Shown here: positions 35,811 through 42,479 of the stretch, one piece after another
How positions within the stretch are numbered: the first letter of the stretch is position 1
How the letters are laid out: the number at the start of each line of letters is the position of its first letter
Source: Opitutia bacterium
GTDB lineage: Bacteria; Verrucomicrobiota; Verrucomicrobiia; Opitutales; Seribacteraceae
Length of the DNA: 42,479 nt
NCBI GenBank assembly: GCA_018645475.1
Contig: JABGWU010000050.1
Span: 1 to 42,479 of the forward strand
Direction of reading: 5' to 3'
Notes under the pieces: model-generated
Seen by the model: the letters and a program-made list of their open reading frames with translations, nothing else
Told to the model about the DNA's origin: nothing
The model's database searches: none
Program-made: the position numbers and the translations under genes

Positions 35811-38666
35811 TTAATTCAAATATCGGAAATCTAAACATGCAAAAAGAGAATGCACAAGGACTTCCATTACTTTTAAACTTATTTCCCCCTTTAATCTTTG
35901 GTCTAAATAATCATTAATAATTATCCTTTCTTCGTAATGTGGTTCACGCCCCAAGCAGCTCAAAAAAGCTAATTTAATCTTGTCTGCCTCAGCTAAATTT
36001 TTGCGGATGAGAATGTTTTTGGCTGTAAGCTCAGCTTGCTTCATTACAAAATCATTGTTCATCATAAACAATGCTTGGGTGGGAACTGTACTGATGTTGC
36101 GTTTACCCGAAACCAATCCGGGGTTAGGATAATCAAAGACATCAAAAAGTTCAGGCACTTTATTTCGATCAATCTTTTCAAATAATGAGCGGTTTTGATT
36201 TGCCTTAGAGTTTTTGAAAGCAATCTGTCCACTTGCCAAAAGCATAGCATCCTGAATCGCCTCCGCTTCCAATCTTCGTCGATTCTGTCTGGAAAAAAGT
36301 TGATTCTCAGGATCCTTCCTTAATAGCTTCTCAGAAGCGGAAGAAGACATTTGATATGTACCCGATAGTACAATCTCGCGAATGAGTGCTTTTATGGACC
36401 ATTTGTTTTCAATGAAAAACTGTGCTAGGTAATCCAAAAGTTCCGGATGAGTCGGTCGATTTCCCATTTCTCCGAAATTGTCAGGGCTCGCCACGATTCC
36501 TCGACCAAAAAGATGGTGCCAAACACGATTAACAAATACCCGTGCGGTCAGAGGGTTCTGGGAAGATGAAACCCAAGTTGCAAGTTCTAGTCGACCACTA
36601 GATGATTTGGGGATCTTAGGATAAGCAGATATGTTTGGTGGTGTTGCAACAACCAAAAAACCCCTCGGCACAATAGGCCCTAAATTACGCACGCCTCCAC
36701 GTAAATGAATATGCCAATCTCTAGCATCCTTCTGCTCCAAAACGGACATTACCATTTGAACTTTAGGTGGAGTATTCATTTTATGCTTCTCGATAGATTT
36801 TTTCAATTCCTCTACTTGCTTTTCTGCGTTCTTAATCTGAGTTTTTAAAATTGCCTTTTTTTCAGAATTAACTGGGAGCGTTTGAGAGAGTTTTGCAGTA
36901 GAAAATTCTTTAATTACAGGAACTAAACGAATAGCATCCGCGATAACAACTTTCTTTGTGCCATCGGTTGTAATTTGGACGACTTCCCTCTCTCCCTTAT
37001 CGAAATTAAACCTCCCAACGGACTTAAACAATCCAAGTATCTTTGGGGCTTTAGTTTGATCAATGTAGATTTTCTGTTCACCATCTGCATGCATAACAGT
37101 CACCGGAGTTTTCTTCGATCGATTTGGAGCAGAAGTATACGAGACTTGCACATCATATTCTTCCTTATGTGGAATGTTTGCTGAAAAAGTAATCGATTTA
37201 TTGCCCTTATCCTTATTATCATCGTGCAAATATCCTTTTCCGATAAAACCATTTATACTGGTGGAGGAAATCCATTCTCCGGACAACTTGGCATCTAAAT
37301 CATCCATAACAACTCCATCTAAGGAAAGTGGGTCCAGAGATCTTTGTTTTTTAATTAAATTTACCTTTTCGCCACCCAATGACTTTAATGTTGAAAAGGA
37401 TTCCTTTAATTTCTTTTCGAGAGAAGACAAAAAATTTCTATGTTCCTTTCTTTGTACGCCAAACTCGTCCCTTAATTCTCTTTCGTGAAAACTAGCTACA
37501 TTTCCAAGAACTAAACTATTAGTACTCCGAAAGATGCCGGCCATTGAATAGTAATCTTTTATTGGAATCGGATCAAATGGATGATCATGACAACGAGCAC
37601 ACCCTATAGTAATTCCCATAAATGCCCGCCCAACTGTACTAAGTTGTTCGTCTACGACCTCCATCCGCAATAGTTCTTTATCCTGCAATTCGTAATTATG
37701 AGGTCCAAGAGCCAAGAATCCCGTGCCGGTTAAGTTTTCATTATATTCAGAGTCGGAGTCGGTTGGGATCAAATCACCTGCAATTTGCTCGATAATGAAA
37801 CGATCAAATGGCTTGTCTTCGTTAAAACTATTGATCACATAGTCACGATATCGAGTTGCATTTGGAAATGGATTATTACGCCCCCCCCCAGTGGTATCCG
37901 CATAGCGAGCTACATCTAACCAATGACGCCCCCATCGTTCTCCAAATCTTTTAGAATCCAGTAGTCTATCCACCAACCTTGAATATGCCAGTGGTGAATG
38001 ATCCAAAACGAAAGATTCGATTTGGTCAGGGCTTGGAGGAAGTCCGGTTAAATCGAAATAAACCCTTCTTAATAATGTGTTTTGATCAGCTTTTATTGCT
38101 GGTTTAAGATTTTTAGACTCTAATTTTGCTAAAATAAAATAATCGATGGGGCGTTTGGGCCAATTCTTTAAACTAACCATTGGAACAGGATGAGATTGAA
38201 CCGCCTGAAATGCCCAGTATTTACGGCCTTCAGCTAATCCATTAAGCTGAAAAAGACGCTTATTTTCAGCAATTCCTACAATATCTCCCCGTGGACCACT
38301 TGCACCGTTCGTAACCCATTTTTCAAAATCCTCGATTTCTTGCACAGACAACTTTCTATCTGGTGGCATCTGCAGATCATTGTTCTCGTAGCGAATAGCT
38401 TTAATTAATATACTTCTATTCAGATCACCCGGAACAATTACAGGGCCACTATCTCCACCTTTGATCCATCCATCTCTTCTATCGAGCAAAAGGTTGGCTT
38501 TTGGTTTTTGTGATTTTTCAGAATGACATTCATAACAATTCCTAACCAAAATTGGTCTTATGTTTTTTTCAAAAAAAATAAACTTCTTTAAATCATTTCC
38601 GCGCATATAATCCGACGCACATATGGCCGACAAAAAAATCACAAAAATCGAAAATAAAGCATTCAC
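35811..38666 (-). CDS. PSCyt1-DUF1549-DUF1553 cytochrome protein
   Basis: The 951-residue exported protein has a signal peptide (1-17) and the planctomycete domain order. PSCyt1 (about 35-125) has heme motif CYECH (Cys44-His48) and MPPDRKLS. PSCyt2/DUF1549 (about 165-385) has a second heme-like CARCHDHPFDP. A central insert (about 440-560) looks like a beta-sandwich/xanthan-lyase-like module with a coiled coil after it. PSD1/DUF1553 (about 670-930) has SSQNPLTARVFVNRVWHHLFGRGIV. It is thought to act in the periplasm or on the surface in redox or polysaccharide breakdown, but the chemistry is unproven. Two palindromes lie just upstream. Confidence 0.92.
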   Translation of the reverse strand: MNALFSIFVIFLSAICASDYMRGNDLKKFIFFEKNIRPILVRNCYECHSEKSQKPKANLLLDRRDGWIKGGDSGPVIVPGDLNRSILIKAIRYENNDLQMPPDRKLSVQEIEDFEKWVTNGASGPRGDIVGIAENKRLFQLNGLAEGRKYWAFQAVQSHPVPMVSLKNWPKRPIDYFILAKLESKNLKPAIKADQNTLLRRVYFDLTGLPPSPDQIESFVLDHSPLAYSRLVDRLLDSKRFGERWGRHWLDVARYADTTGGGRNNPFPNATRYRDYVINSFNEDKPFDRFIIEQIAGDLIPTDSDSEYNENLTGTGFLALGPHNYELQDKELLRMEVVDEQLSTVGRAFMGITIGCARCHDHPFDPIPIKDYYSMAGIFRSTNSLVLGNVASFHERELRDEFGVQRKEHRNFLSSLEKKLKESFSTLKSLGGEKVNLIKKQRSLDPLSLDGVVMDDLDAKLSGEWISSTSINGFIGKGYLHDDNKDKGNKSITFSANIPHKEEYDVQVSYTSAPNRSKKTPVTVMHADGEQKIYIDQTKAPKILGLFKSVGRFNFDKGEREVVQITTDGTKKVVIADAIRLVPVIKEFSTAKLSQTLPVNSEKKAILKTQIKNAEKQVEELKKSIEKHKMNTPPKVQMVMSVLEQKDARDWHIHLRGGVRNLGPIVPRGFLVVATPPNISAYPKIPKSSSGRLELATWVSSSQNPLTARVFVNRVWHHLFGRGIVASPDNFGEMGNRPTHPELLDYLAQFFIENKWSIKALIREIVLSGTYQMSSSASEKLLRKDPENQLFSRQNRRRLEAEAIQDAMLLASGQIAFKNSKANQNRSLFEKIDRNKVPELFDVFDYPNPGLVSGKRNISTVPTQALFMMNNDFVMKQAELTAKNILIRKNLAEADKIKLAFLSCLGREPHYEERIIINDYLDQRLKGEISLKVMEVLVHSLFACLDFRYLN

Positions 38667-38679
38667 ATTAAAGAATACA

Positions 38680-38695
38680 TTTAAATCGATTTAAA
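38680..38695. promoter_or_regulatory. 16-bp perfect palindrome upstream of the DUF1553 operon
   Basis: TTTAAATCGATTTAAA is its own reverse complement and ends 13 bases before the ATG of the DUF1553 gene (38666). The position and symmetry suit a repressor site. Being AT-rich, chance is possible, but a second palindrome lies 11 bases further upstream. Confidence 0.45.
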
Positions 38696-38706
38696 AATGT
38701 TGAACG

Positions 38707-38724
38707 AGTCAAACAAGTTTGACT
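38707..38724. promoter_or_regulatory. Inverted repeat AGTCAAAC-AA-GTTTGACT
   Basis: Two 8-base arms with a 2-base spacer are perfectly complementary. The site is 40 bases upstream of the DUF1553 start, where a sigma-70 -35 region might be; on the minus strand it includes TTGACT. It could be an operator that controls the DUF1553/DUF1501 operon. Confidence 0.5.
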
Positions 38725-38933
38725 TCATTTCTTAAAATTCTTGAACAAAGTAAAAATCAAAAAAAGATTTTAAACTTTTAATGTATCGCAATGGGTAATA
38801 TATAAAAATCCCACCGATCATGTAAAACGATCGATAATCTCTATGTAAATAACGTTAATTAATTTGCTTAAAATTGGAATAGTCATGCCTAATCTTTGGC
38901 AAACTTCCAAAAAAATTTGGTTAAATAGAACGG

Positions 38934-39038
38934 CTATCTTTTAGCTGCTTTTTTTAATTTCTTGGCTTCCCGCTTTTCTTTTGGAGTCTTGTCAGCTTTC
39001 TTTTTAACTTCCTTTTTTGCGTTTTGTCCCTTTGCCAT
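38934..39038 (-). CDS. Small Lys-rich protein, 34 residues
   Basis: An ATG at 39036-39038 opens a 34-codon frame with product MAKGQNAKKEVKKKADKTPK followed by EKREAKKLKKAAKR and a TAG stop. About half of the residues are Lys or Arg, and no hydrophobic stretch is present. The start MAKGQNAKKE resembles short basic proteins predicted in other bacteria, but I cannot name a family. It lies 109 bases downstream of cspA on the same strand, with an 11-bp inverted repeat in the gap. Nucleic-acid binding is plausible from its charge. It could be chance in an A-rich strand, though codons look natural. Confidence 0.6.
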   Translation of the reverse strand: MAKGQNAKKEVKKKADKTPKEKREAKKLKKAAKR

Positions 39039-39063
39039 TAGCTAATTAATTTTAGTGATTTAA

Positions 39064-39096
39064 GAATTGTTTTTATTACAAATAGAAAAACAATTC
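39064..39096 (-). promoter_or_regulatory. 11-bp inverted repeat between cspA and the small ORF
   Basis: GAATTGTTTTT (39064-39074) and AAAAACAATTC (39086-39096) pair perfectly around an 11-base loop. As RNA on the minus strand it forms a hairpin 26 bases before the small ORF. It might be a terminator-attenuator or an RNA stability element for the cspA transcript. Confidence 0.45.
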
Positions 39097-39119
39097 ACTC
39101 AGTTGAATGAATTTAAAAT

Positions 39120-39140
39120 GTAGCTACAGCTACTTTTTTT
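39120..39140. terminator. Short hairpin with T-run downstream of cspA
   Basis: GTAGC-TACA-GCTAC (39120-39133) is followed on the plus strand by seven T. In the minus (cspA) direction the hairpin begins 14 bases after the stop and is followed by ATTTT, so it may work weakly for cspA. Confidence 0.35.
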
Positions 39141-39147
39141 GATTTCC

Positions 39148-39354
39148 TTAAGCAGGAACAACATTCTTAGCGCAAGGTCCTTTCTGTCCAGTTCCTTCCT
39201 CATACTCAACTTCCTGACCGTCATTTAATGTGGCATATCCGTCACCACTTTTAATTTCAGAATGATGGACGAAAAGATCATCTCCCCCTCCCTCTGGTGT
39301 AATGAAACCGAAACCTTTATCTGAATTGAACCACTTTACTGTACCTTTACTCAT
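39148..39354 (-). CDS. cspA: Cold shock domain protein
   Basis: The 68-residue single-domain CspA-type OB fold has RNA-binding motifs KGFGFITPE (RNP1) and DLFVHHSEI (RNP2), preceded by [14 protein letters not shown]. It binds single-stranded nucleic acid and melts RNA structure in the cytosol. The upstream region contains a TATAAT box flanked by long inverted arms. Paralogue identity (cspA, cspC, cspE) is not resolvable, and a cold-specific role is not shown. Confidence 0.93.
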   Translation of the reverse strand: MSKGTVKWFNSDKGFGFITPEGGGDDLFVHHSEIKSGDGYATLNDGQEVEYEEGTGQKGPCAKNVVPA

Positions 39355-39372
39355 TTTTACTATCTCTATATT

Positions 39373-39415
39373 AATGGTGAATTGTTAGGATTATAATACT
39401 TTCGAATTCACCATT
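39373..39415 (-). promoter_or_regulatory. cspA promoter flanked by an 11-bp inverted repeat
   Basis: On the minus strand a perfect TATAAT (39390-39395) lies about 36 bases upstream of the cspA ATG. Arms AATGGTGAATT (39373-39383) and AATTCACCATT (39405-39415) are perfectly complementary and sit on either side of it, 32 bases apart, close to three helical turns. This layout suits an operator or an RNA start-site structure. No good -35 box is present. Confidence 0.5.
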
Positions 39416-39704
39416 CGAAGTAAAAGTTGAATTGTACGAACTTTGAAAAATAGCCGAAGACATAAACCAAAGTTGCGGACTTCAAGTCAACCATGGTCAA
39501 TATTTTTGATTAAATAGCAATCCTAAACCCCATATTATAATTTTTTACGAAAATTAAATCCCATGAACCATATCAATTTAAACATCCAATATATAACCAG
39601 ACTTTTTTTTTAAGGAACTAAAACGAAGAAATCACTGGTAAAACGGAGTTCGAATTATCATGCTGTATCACAGGTTAATTAAACATATTTCCTGCCTTTA
39701 AAAT
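39416..39704. other. Intergenic region between the sulfatase and cspA genes
   Basis: This stretch runs from the cspA inverted repeat to the end of the sulfatase gene. It is AT-rich, with a T-rich run near 39606. I see no coding frame, tRNA or strong terminator. Confidence 0.5.
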
Positions 39705-41195
39705 TTACAATTGCGGTGCTTCCCAATTCGAAATACCACCATTCTCTATTTGCTTGGCATGTAAAACATGATATGGGCGAGTTGGAGACATTGGTGCCTC
39801 TTCGTTAACCATTAGAGGGCGGGCTTCCTTCCAAAATTTCTCATATGCTTTTCGCATACTTTTAACTAACTCAGGTTTATTTTTGGCAATATCTATTTTT
39901 TGCCCTGGATCGGTTTGCATATCATAAAGGTTTCCACCCACTAATCGATAGCGTTGATTTCTTACCGCAAAACTTTTCCACATATGTTCCGTGGGGTCAG
40001 AACCAGTTTTCCATCGTGCGACCTGGGTAAATAAATGACGATCCTTCCACTTGGCCTTCGGATTCTTGAGAAGAGGTACAAGGCTGCGACCCCCAACCTG
40101 ACCATTAGGTAATTTTTCAATTCCCGCAATATCAGCAAGCGTTGGTAATAAATCAATGTGTGCAGCAATCCTTATAATTTCACGATTTCCCTTCAACTTA
40201 CCTGACCAACGAAAAAAGAATGGTACCCTTACACCACCCTCGTCAGGTGAACCTTTCTGCCCTTTCATATTTGCATTGTATGCCTCCATTGGATTGCCAT
40301 TGACACTCGTGCCAACCTTCCCGTGCCCTGAACCGCCTCCCGTCATTCCATTGTCAGACATGAAGATCAGAATCGTATTTTCACTCAATTTCCAGTCATC
40401 AATTTTTTGCATCAACCGACCCATATTTTCATCAATATTCTCAATCATTCCGTAAAACCCGGCAGTTTTTGCAGAAAATCCTAGATCGGTAAATCGCTTG
40501 GTGTTGGAAGGTGGAGCAATGAATGGACCATGAGGAGCGTTAGTAGTAATGTAGGCGAAGAATGGTTTCCCTTGATCCTTTACTTTTTTTATCCATCCCA
40601 TTCCTGCAGTAAAAAATAGATCTGTACAATACCCCTCGGTCTTTACAAAAGATCCATTATGTCGGATGGTCGGATTAAAATACTTGTTTCCGGGAGCATC
40701 AGCACAGGAACATTTATACGCCTGTCCAATTCCCCCCGCTCCATGAATAAAAGCTTCATCAAAGCCACGATTGTGTGGCTGATAAGGCTCCTCATCCCCA
40801 AGGTGCCATTTACCAAAGATACCTGAAACATAGCCGGCTTTAGACAAAACTTGCGGCAAGGTAACCGTACTCAAGGCCATCCGCTCTCGCTCCAAAATAG
40901 TATGAGTAATTCCATTTTTCATTGGATGACGACCTGACATCAAAGCAGCTCTTGTAGGCGAACAAGTTGGGCTGACTAAAAAACTTTGAAATCTCGTACT
41001 CTGTCCATGAAGAACATCCAAGTTAGGTGTCTTTATCCACGGATGACCATGTTTACCAACAGGCCCATATCCTTGGTCATCTGTTATCACGAGTATAATA
41101 TTTGGCTTTTGAGTAAAGGGTAATTTCTTACAAAATAAATTAATTGTTCCCAGAAAAAGAGATAAGAGGAAGAGAAGTAATGTTCTTGGTGTCAT
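39705..41195 (-). CDS. Arylsulfatase (S1 family)
   Basis: From the ATG at 41195 the protein is 496 residues with a signal peptide (hydrophobic RTLLLFLLSLFLGTINLF). The sulfatase core has PNIILVITDDQGYG (metal-binding Asp39, Asp40) and the formylglycine motif CSPTR at Cys78-Arg82. FGKWHLG, FFAYITTNAPHGP and FMSDNGMTGG also match. The Cys-type motif needs a maturase (FGE or anSME), not seen here. It would remove sulfate esters, likely from marine polysaccharides or glycans. The frame continues to 41429, but the added 78 residues overlap the next gene and precede the signal peptide, so they are rejected. Confidence 0.93.
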   Translation of the reverse strand: MTPRTLLLFLLSLFLGTINLFCKKLPFTQKPNIILVITDDQGYGPVGKHGHPWIKTPNLDVLHGQSTRFQSFLVSPTCSPTRAALMSGRHPMKNGITHTILERERMALSTVTLPQVLSKAGYVSGIFGKWHLGDEEPYQPHNRGFDEAFIHGAGGIGQAYKCSCADAPGNKYFNPTIRHNGSFVKTEGYCTDLFFTAGMGWIKKVKDQGKPFFAYITTNAPHGPFIAPPSNTKRFTDLGFSAKTAGFYGMIENIDENMGRLMQKIDDWKLSENTILIFMSDNGMTGGGSGHGKVGTSVNGNPMEAYNANMKGQKGSPDEGGVRVPFFFRWSGKLKGNREIIRIAAHIDLLPTLADIAGIEKLPNGQVGGRSLVPLLKNPKAKWKDRHLFTQVARWKTGSDPTEHMWKSFAVRNQRYRLVGGNLYDMQTDPGQKIDIAKNKPELVKSMRKAYEKFWKEARPLMVNEEAPMSPTRPYHVLHAKQIENGGISNWEAPQL

Positions 41196-41284
41196 GAATT
41201 TTTGCCTTAAATTAGGTGAATTATTAATGCCATATACCAAAACCTGCTTCAAGCATTCACAAGCTAAAAACAACACCTTGCGGT

Positions 41285-41314
41285 TTGACCAATCATCAGG
41301 TTTCAGTCTAGATT
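41285..41314 (+). promoter_or_regulatory. Possible promoter of the SHD1-domain gene
   Basis: TTGACC (41285-41290) and TAGATT (41309-41314) with an 18-base spacer resemble sigma-70 boxes (5/6 and 4/6). The predicted start would fall at the ATG (41323), again giving little or no leader. Based on motif match only. Confidence 0.3.
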
Positions 41315-41322
41315 CTTTATAG

Positions 41323-42120
41323 ATGTCCTTTCTGAAGCTTATAAACTTACTTTTTTTCCTCACACTCTTTTTGGAAGCGCACACATTTACGAGCTCGGAC
41401 GGCGTTCGAAAAATAGACGCATCCATCACCTCCTACGAAGAAAAATCTGCAATCGTTAGCATTGTTCGAAACGACGGAAAAAGTTTTAGCTGCAAACTTT
41501 CCTCCTTCAGTGACGCAGATCAAGCTTATGTTTTAAAATGGTTAGAAGGAACCAAAGAGAACTATCTTTATGTTGGAAAGGAATACCCTGGGCATCTTCA
41601 GATGTTTCTTAAAATTTTAAACGCTGGAGGAGTGGGATATGGTCAAACAATTTTATATCAGCCCGGCCTTCCTCCGATTGTCATAGGGAACGGGTCAAGC
41701 CCATTTCTTGCTTGGGTCGACGGGTATAACAAATTAGACAGTGCATTTGGTCGGTTTAATGCTACTAAAATAAATTTTGATTTGATCGAAGACAACTGGC
41801 AGGCTAAAATATCCTTTCAATCAAGACGCTCCATCTCCCAAAATTCGCAAGTTGCAATCGTTCCCTCAGGAAATTTATACGGTGTCCAAAGCGTTGGGGG
41901 TCCCATTCTTTATCAACAACCACAGAGAATAGTAATCCTTGGAAAAAATCCAAATCCAAATTCTCTGCTCATCCTTCCCCGTGGACCGGCCCCAGTTTTT
42001 GTCAATCCATACACGGGTGGGATGAACATGAATGGAGTTGGTATAAAAGGTGGAGGATATTCTGGGGTTACACGAACATATTCACGCGGAACCGGAATAT
42101 CAGTTCAGATTAATCGATAA
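41323..42120 (+). CDS. Secreted SHD1-like domain protein
   Basis: The 265-residue protein has a signal peptide (1-19). A module at about 21-75 (TFTSSDGVRKIDASITSYEEKSAIVSIV broken by a turn, then KLSSFSDADQAYVLKWL) matches the SHD1-like repeat common in secreted planctomycete and verrucomicrobial proteins. The remainder is not recognised. It is Gly/Pro/Asn-rich toward the end (GGMNMNGVGIKGGGYSGV), which suggests a flexible surface segment. The gene is divergent from the sulfatase, 127 bases apart. No enzymatic motif is seen. Confidence 0.7.
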   Translation: MSFLKLINLLFFLTLFLEAHTFTSSDGVRKIDASITSYEEKSAIVSIVRNDGKSFSCKLSSFSDADQAYVLKWLEGTKENYLYVGKEYPGHLQMFLKILNAGGVGYGQTILYQPGLPPIVIGNGSSPFLAWVDGYNKLDSAFGRFNATKINFDLIEDNWQAKISFQSRRSISQNSQVAIVPSGNLYGVQSVGGPILYQQPQRIVILGKNPNPNSLLILPRGPAPVFVNPYTGGMNMNGVGIKGGGYSGVTRTYSRGTGISVQINR

Positions 42121-42165
42121 TAAACTCGAGATCAGACTTTTTTCTTTTCCTTGAGAGCTTTTGAT

Positions 42166-42185
42166 AATTGAAAGAAATTTCAATT
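42166..42185 (+). terminator. 8-bp hairpin with GAAA loop after the SHD1-like gene
   Basis: AATTGAAA-GAAA-TTTCAATT is a perfect 8-bp stem with a GNRA-type tetraloop, 45 bases after the stop. T-rich sequence follows about 30 bases later. The low-GC stem makes it a weak terminator at best. Confidence 0.35.
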
Positions 42186-42370
42186 TGTTATTCATAAAGT
42201 TTGATGAAGTTTAACTTTTTTAGTTTTTTTACACTCAAAAGTATCTTTTTTTAAAAGAACAATGTCGTATTAATAAGCATTGACGATTTGAAGGCGGTGT
42301 TACATTCAATTGTTAGAAAACTACATTCATACATCGAATGTTAACCGTCTAGCATTGCTGGCGAAAATAT
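42186..42370. other. Intergenic stretch near the right edge
   Basis: AT-rich sequence with T-runs (42215-42252). I see no gene, RNA or repeat in it. Confidence 0.4.
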
Positions 42371-42479
42371 TTAATAAACATTATGTAAAAATTCCCACAT
42401 CTGGCGTGTACAAAAGTACTCCTCTACCATATTGATATGGCCAAATGGTAATGGAAATTTACGATCTTTCAAACCTTGC
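42371..42479 (-). CDS. Possible C-terminal end of a gene cut by the window edge
   Basis: Reading the minus strand from the right edge gives 35 open codons ending in a TAA at 42371-42373. The product ends FPLPFGHINMVEEYFCTRQM then WEFLHNVY. Its mixed, non-repetitive composition with Trp, Cys, His and Met looks protein-like beside the low-complexity intergenic DNA. I do not recognise a family. An open frame of this length can arise by chance, so this is tentative. Confidence 0.3.
   Translation of the reverse strand, partial: QGLKDRKFPLPFGHINMVEEYFCTRQMWEFLHNVY

Noticed and set aside
39705-41195. Sulfatase as a lipoprotein (Cys22 after the hydrophobic segment)
   Set aside because: The residues before Cys22 (NLF) do not fit a lipobox, which needs a small residue at -1.
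41196-41429. N-terminal extension of the sulfatase by 78 residues
   Set aside because: It precedes a clear signal peptide, overlaps the divergent SHD1-like gene and has no family resemblance; the ATG at 41195 is a better start.

Overview
The window looks like chromosomal DNA from an AT-rich, Gram-negative member of the PVC group, most probably an aquatic Verrucomicrobiota (Opitutae-like). The case is cumulative. There is a double-length UvrA of the kind known from Chlamydiae. The planctomycete/verrucomicrobial cytochrome families PSCyt1, DUF1549/DUF1553 and DUF1501 are present, along with a DUF5069 protein, an SHD1-type secreted protein and an arylsulfatase. The order bamA-ompH-lpxD and the order rplY-pth-rpsF-...-rplI both resemble chlamydial arrangements. 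BamA, Skp and LpxD imply an outer membrane with lipid A. Genus and species cannot be named from this. No rRNA, CRISPR array, insertion sequence, prophage or integrase was seen.

Layout. 1-2600: two divergent secreted repeat proteins (Sel1-like and TPR). 2600-4200: a site-2-type metalloprotease followed by a rhomboid protease. 4200-9450 (minus): a MetX-MetW fusion, YebC, YidC with unusual extra parts, RnpA and ribosomal protein L34 (rpmH, too short for routine ORF lists). 9566-15118 (plus): tRNA-Glu and the 1809-residue tandem UvrA, whose end overlaps convergent tyrS. 16400-19000 (plus): a peroxiredoxin, then a STAS protein and a GAF-SpoIIE phosphatase that look like part of a partner-switching pathway. 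19000-23700: DUF5069, an ABC exporter, a small membrane protein, a cytochrome-LRR-Cys-motif fusion and pyrE.

23706-34237 (minus) is one long tightly packed block of eleven genes: rplY, pth, rpsF, ssb, rplI, dnaB, bamA, skp, lpxD, prs and htrA. It joins translation and replication genes to outer-membrane biogenesis. 34388-38666 (minus) is a two-gene DUF1553/DUF1501 operon with two palindromes in front of it. 38934-39354 (minus) holds cspA and a 34-residue Lys-rich ORF surrounded by strong inverted repeats. 39705-42120 holds an arylsulfatase and a divergent SHD1-domain secreted protein. The last 110 bases may carry the end of another minus-strand gene.

Most genes are housekeeping. The points most worth a second look are the tandem UvrA with non-identical active sites, the YidC J-domain-like tail and its exported Cys cluster, the cytochrome-LRR-Cys fusion, the palindromes before the DUF1553/DUF1501 operon, the cspA/small-ORF locus with its inverted repeats, and the near-absence of Shine-Dalgarno motifs. 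I did not find a convincing wholly new multi-gene system.
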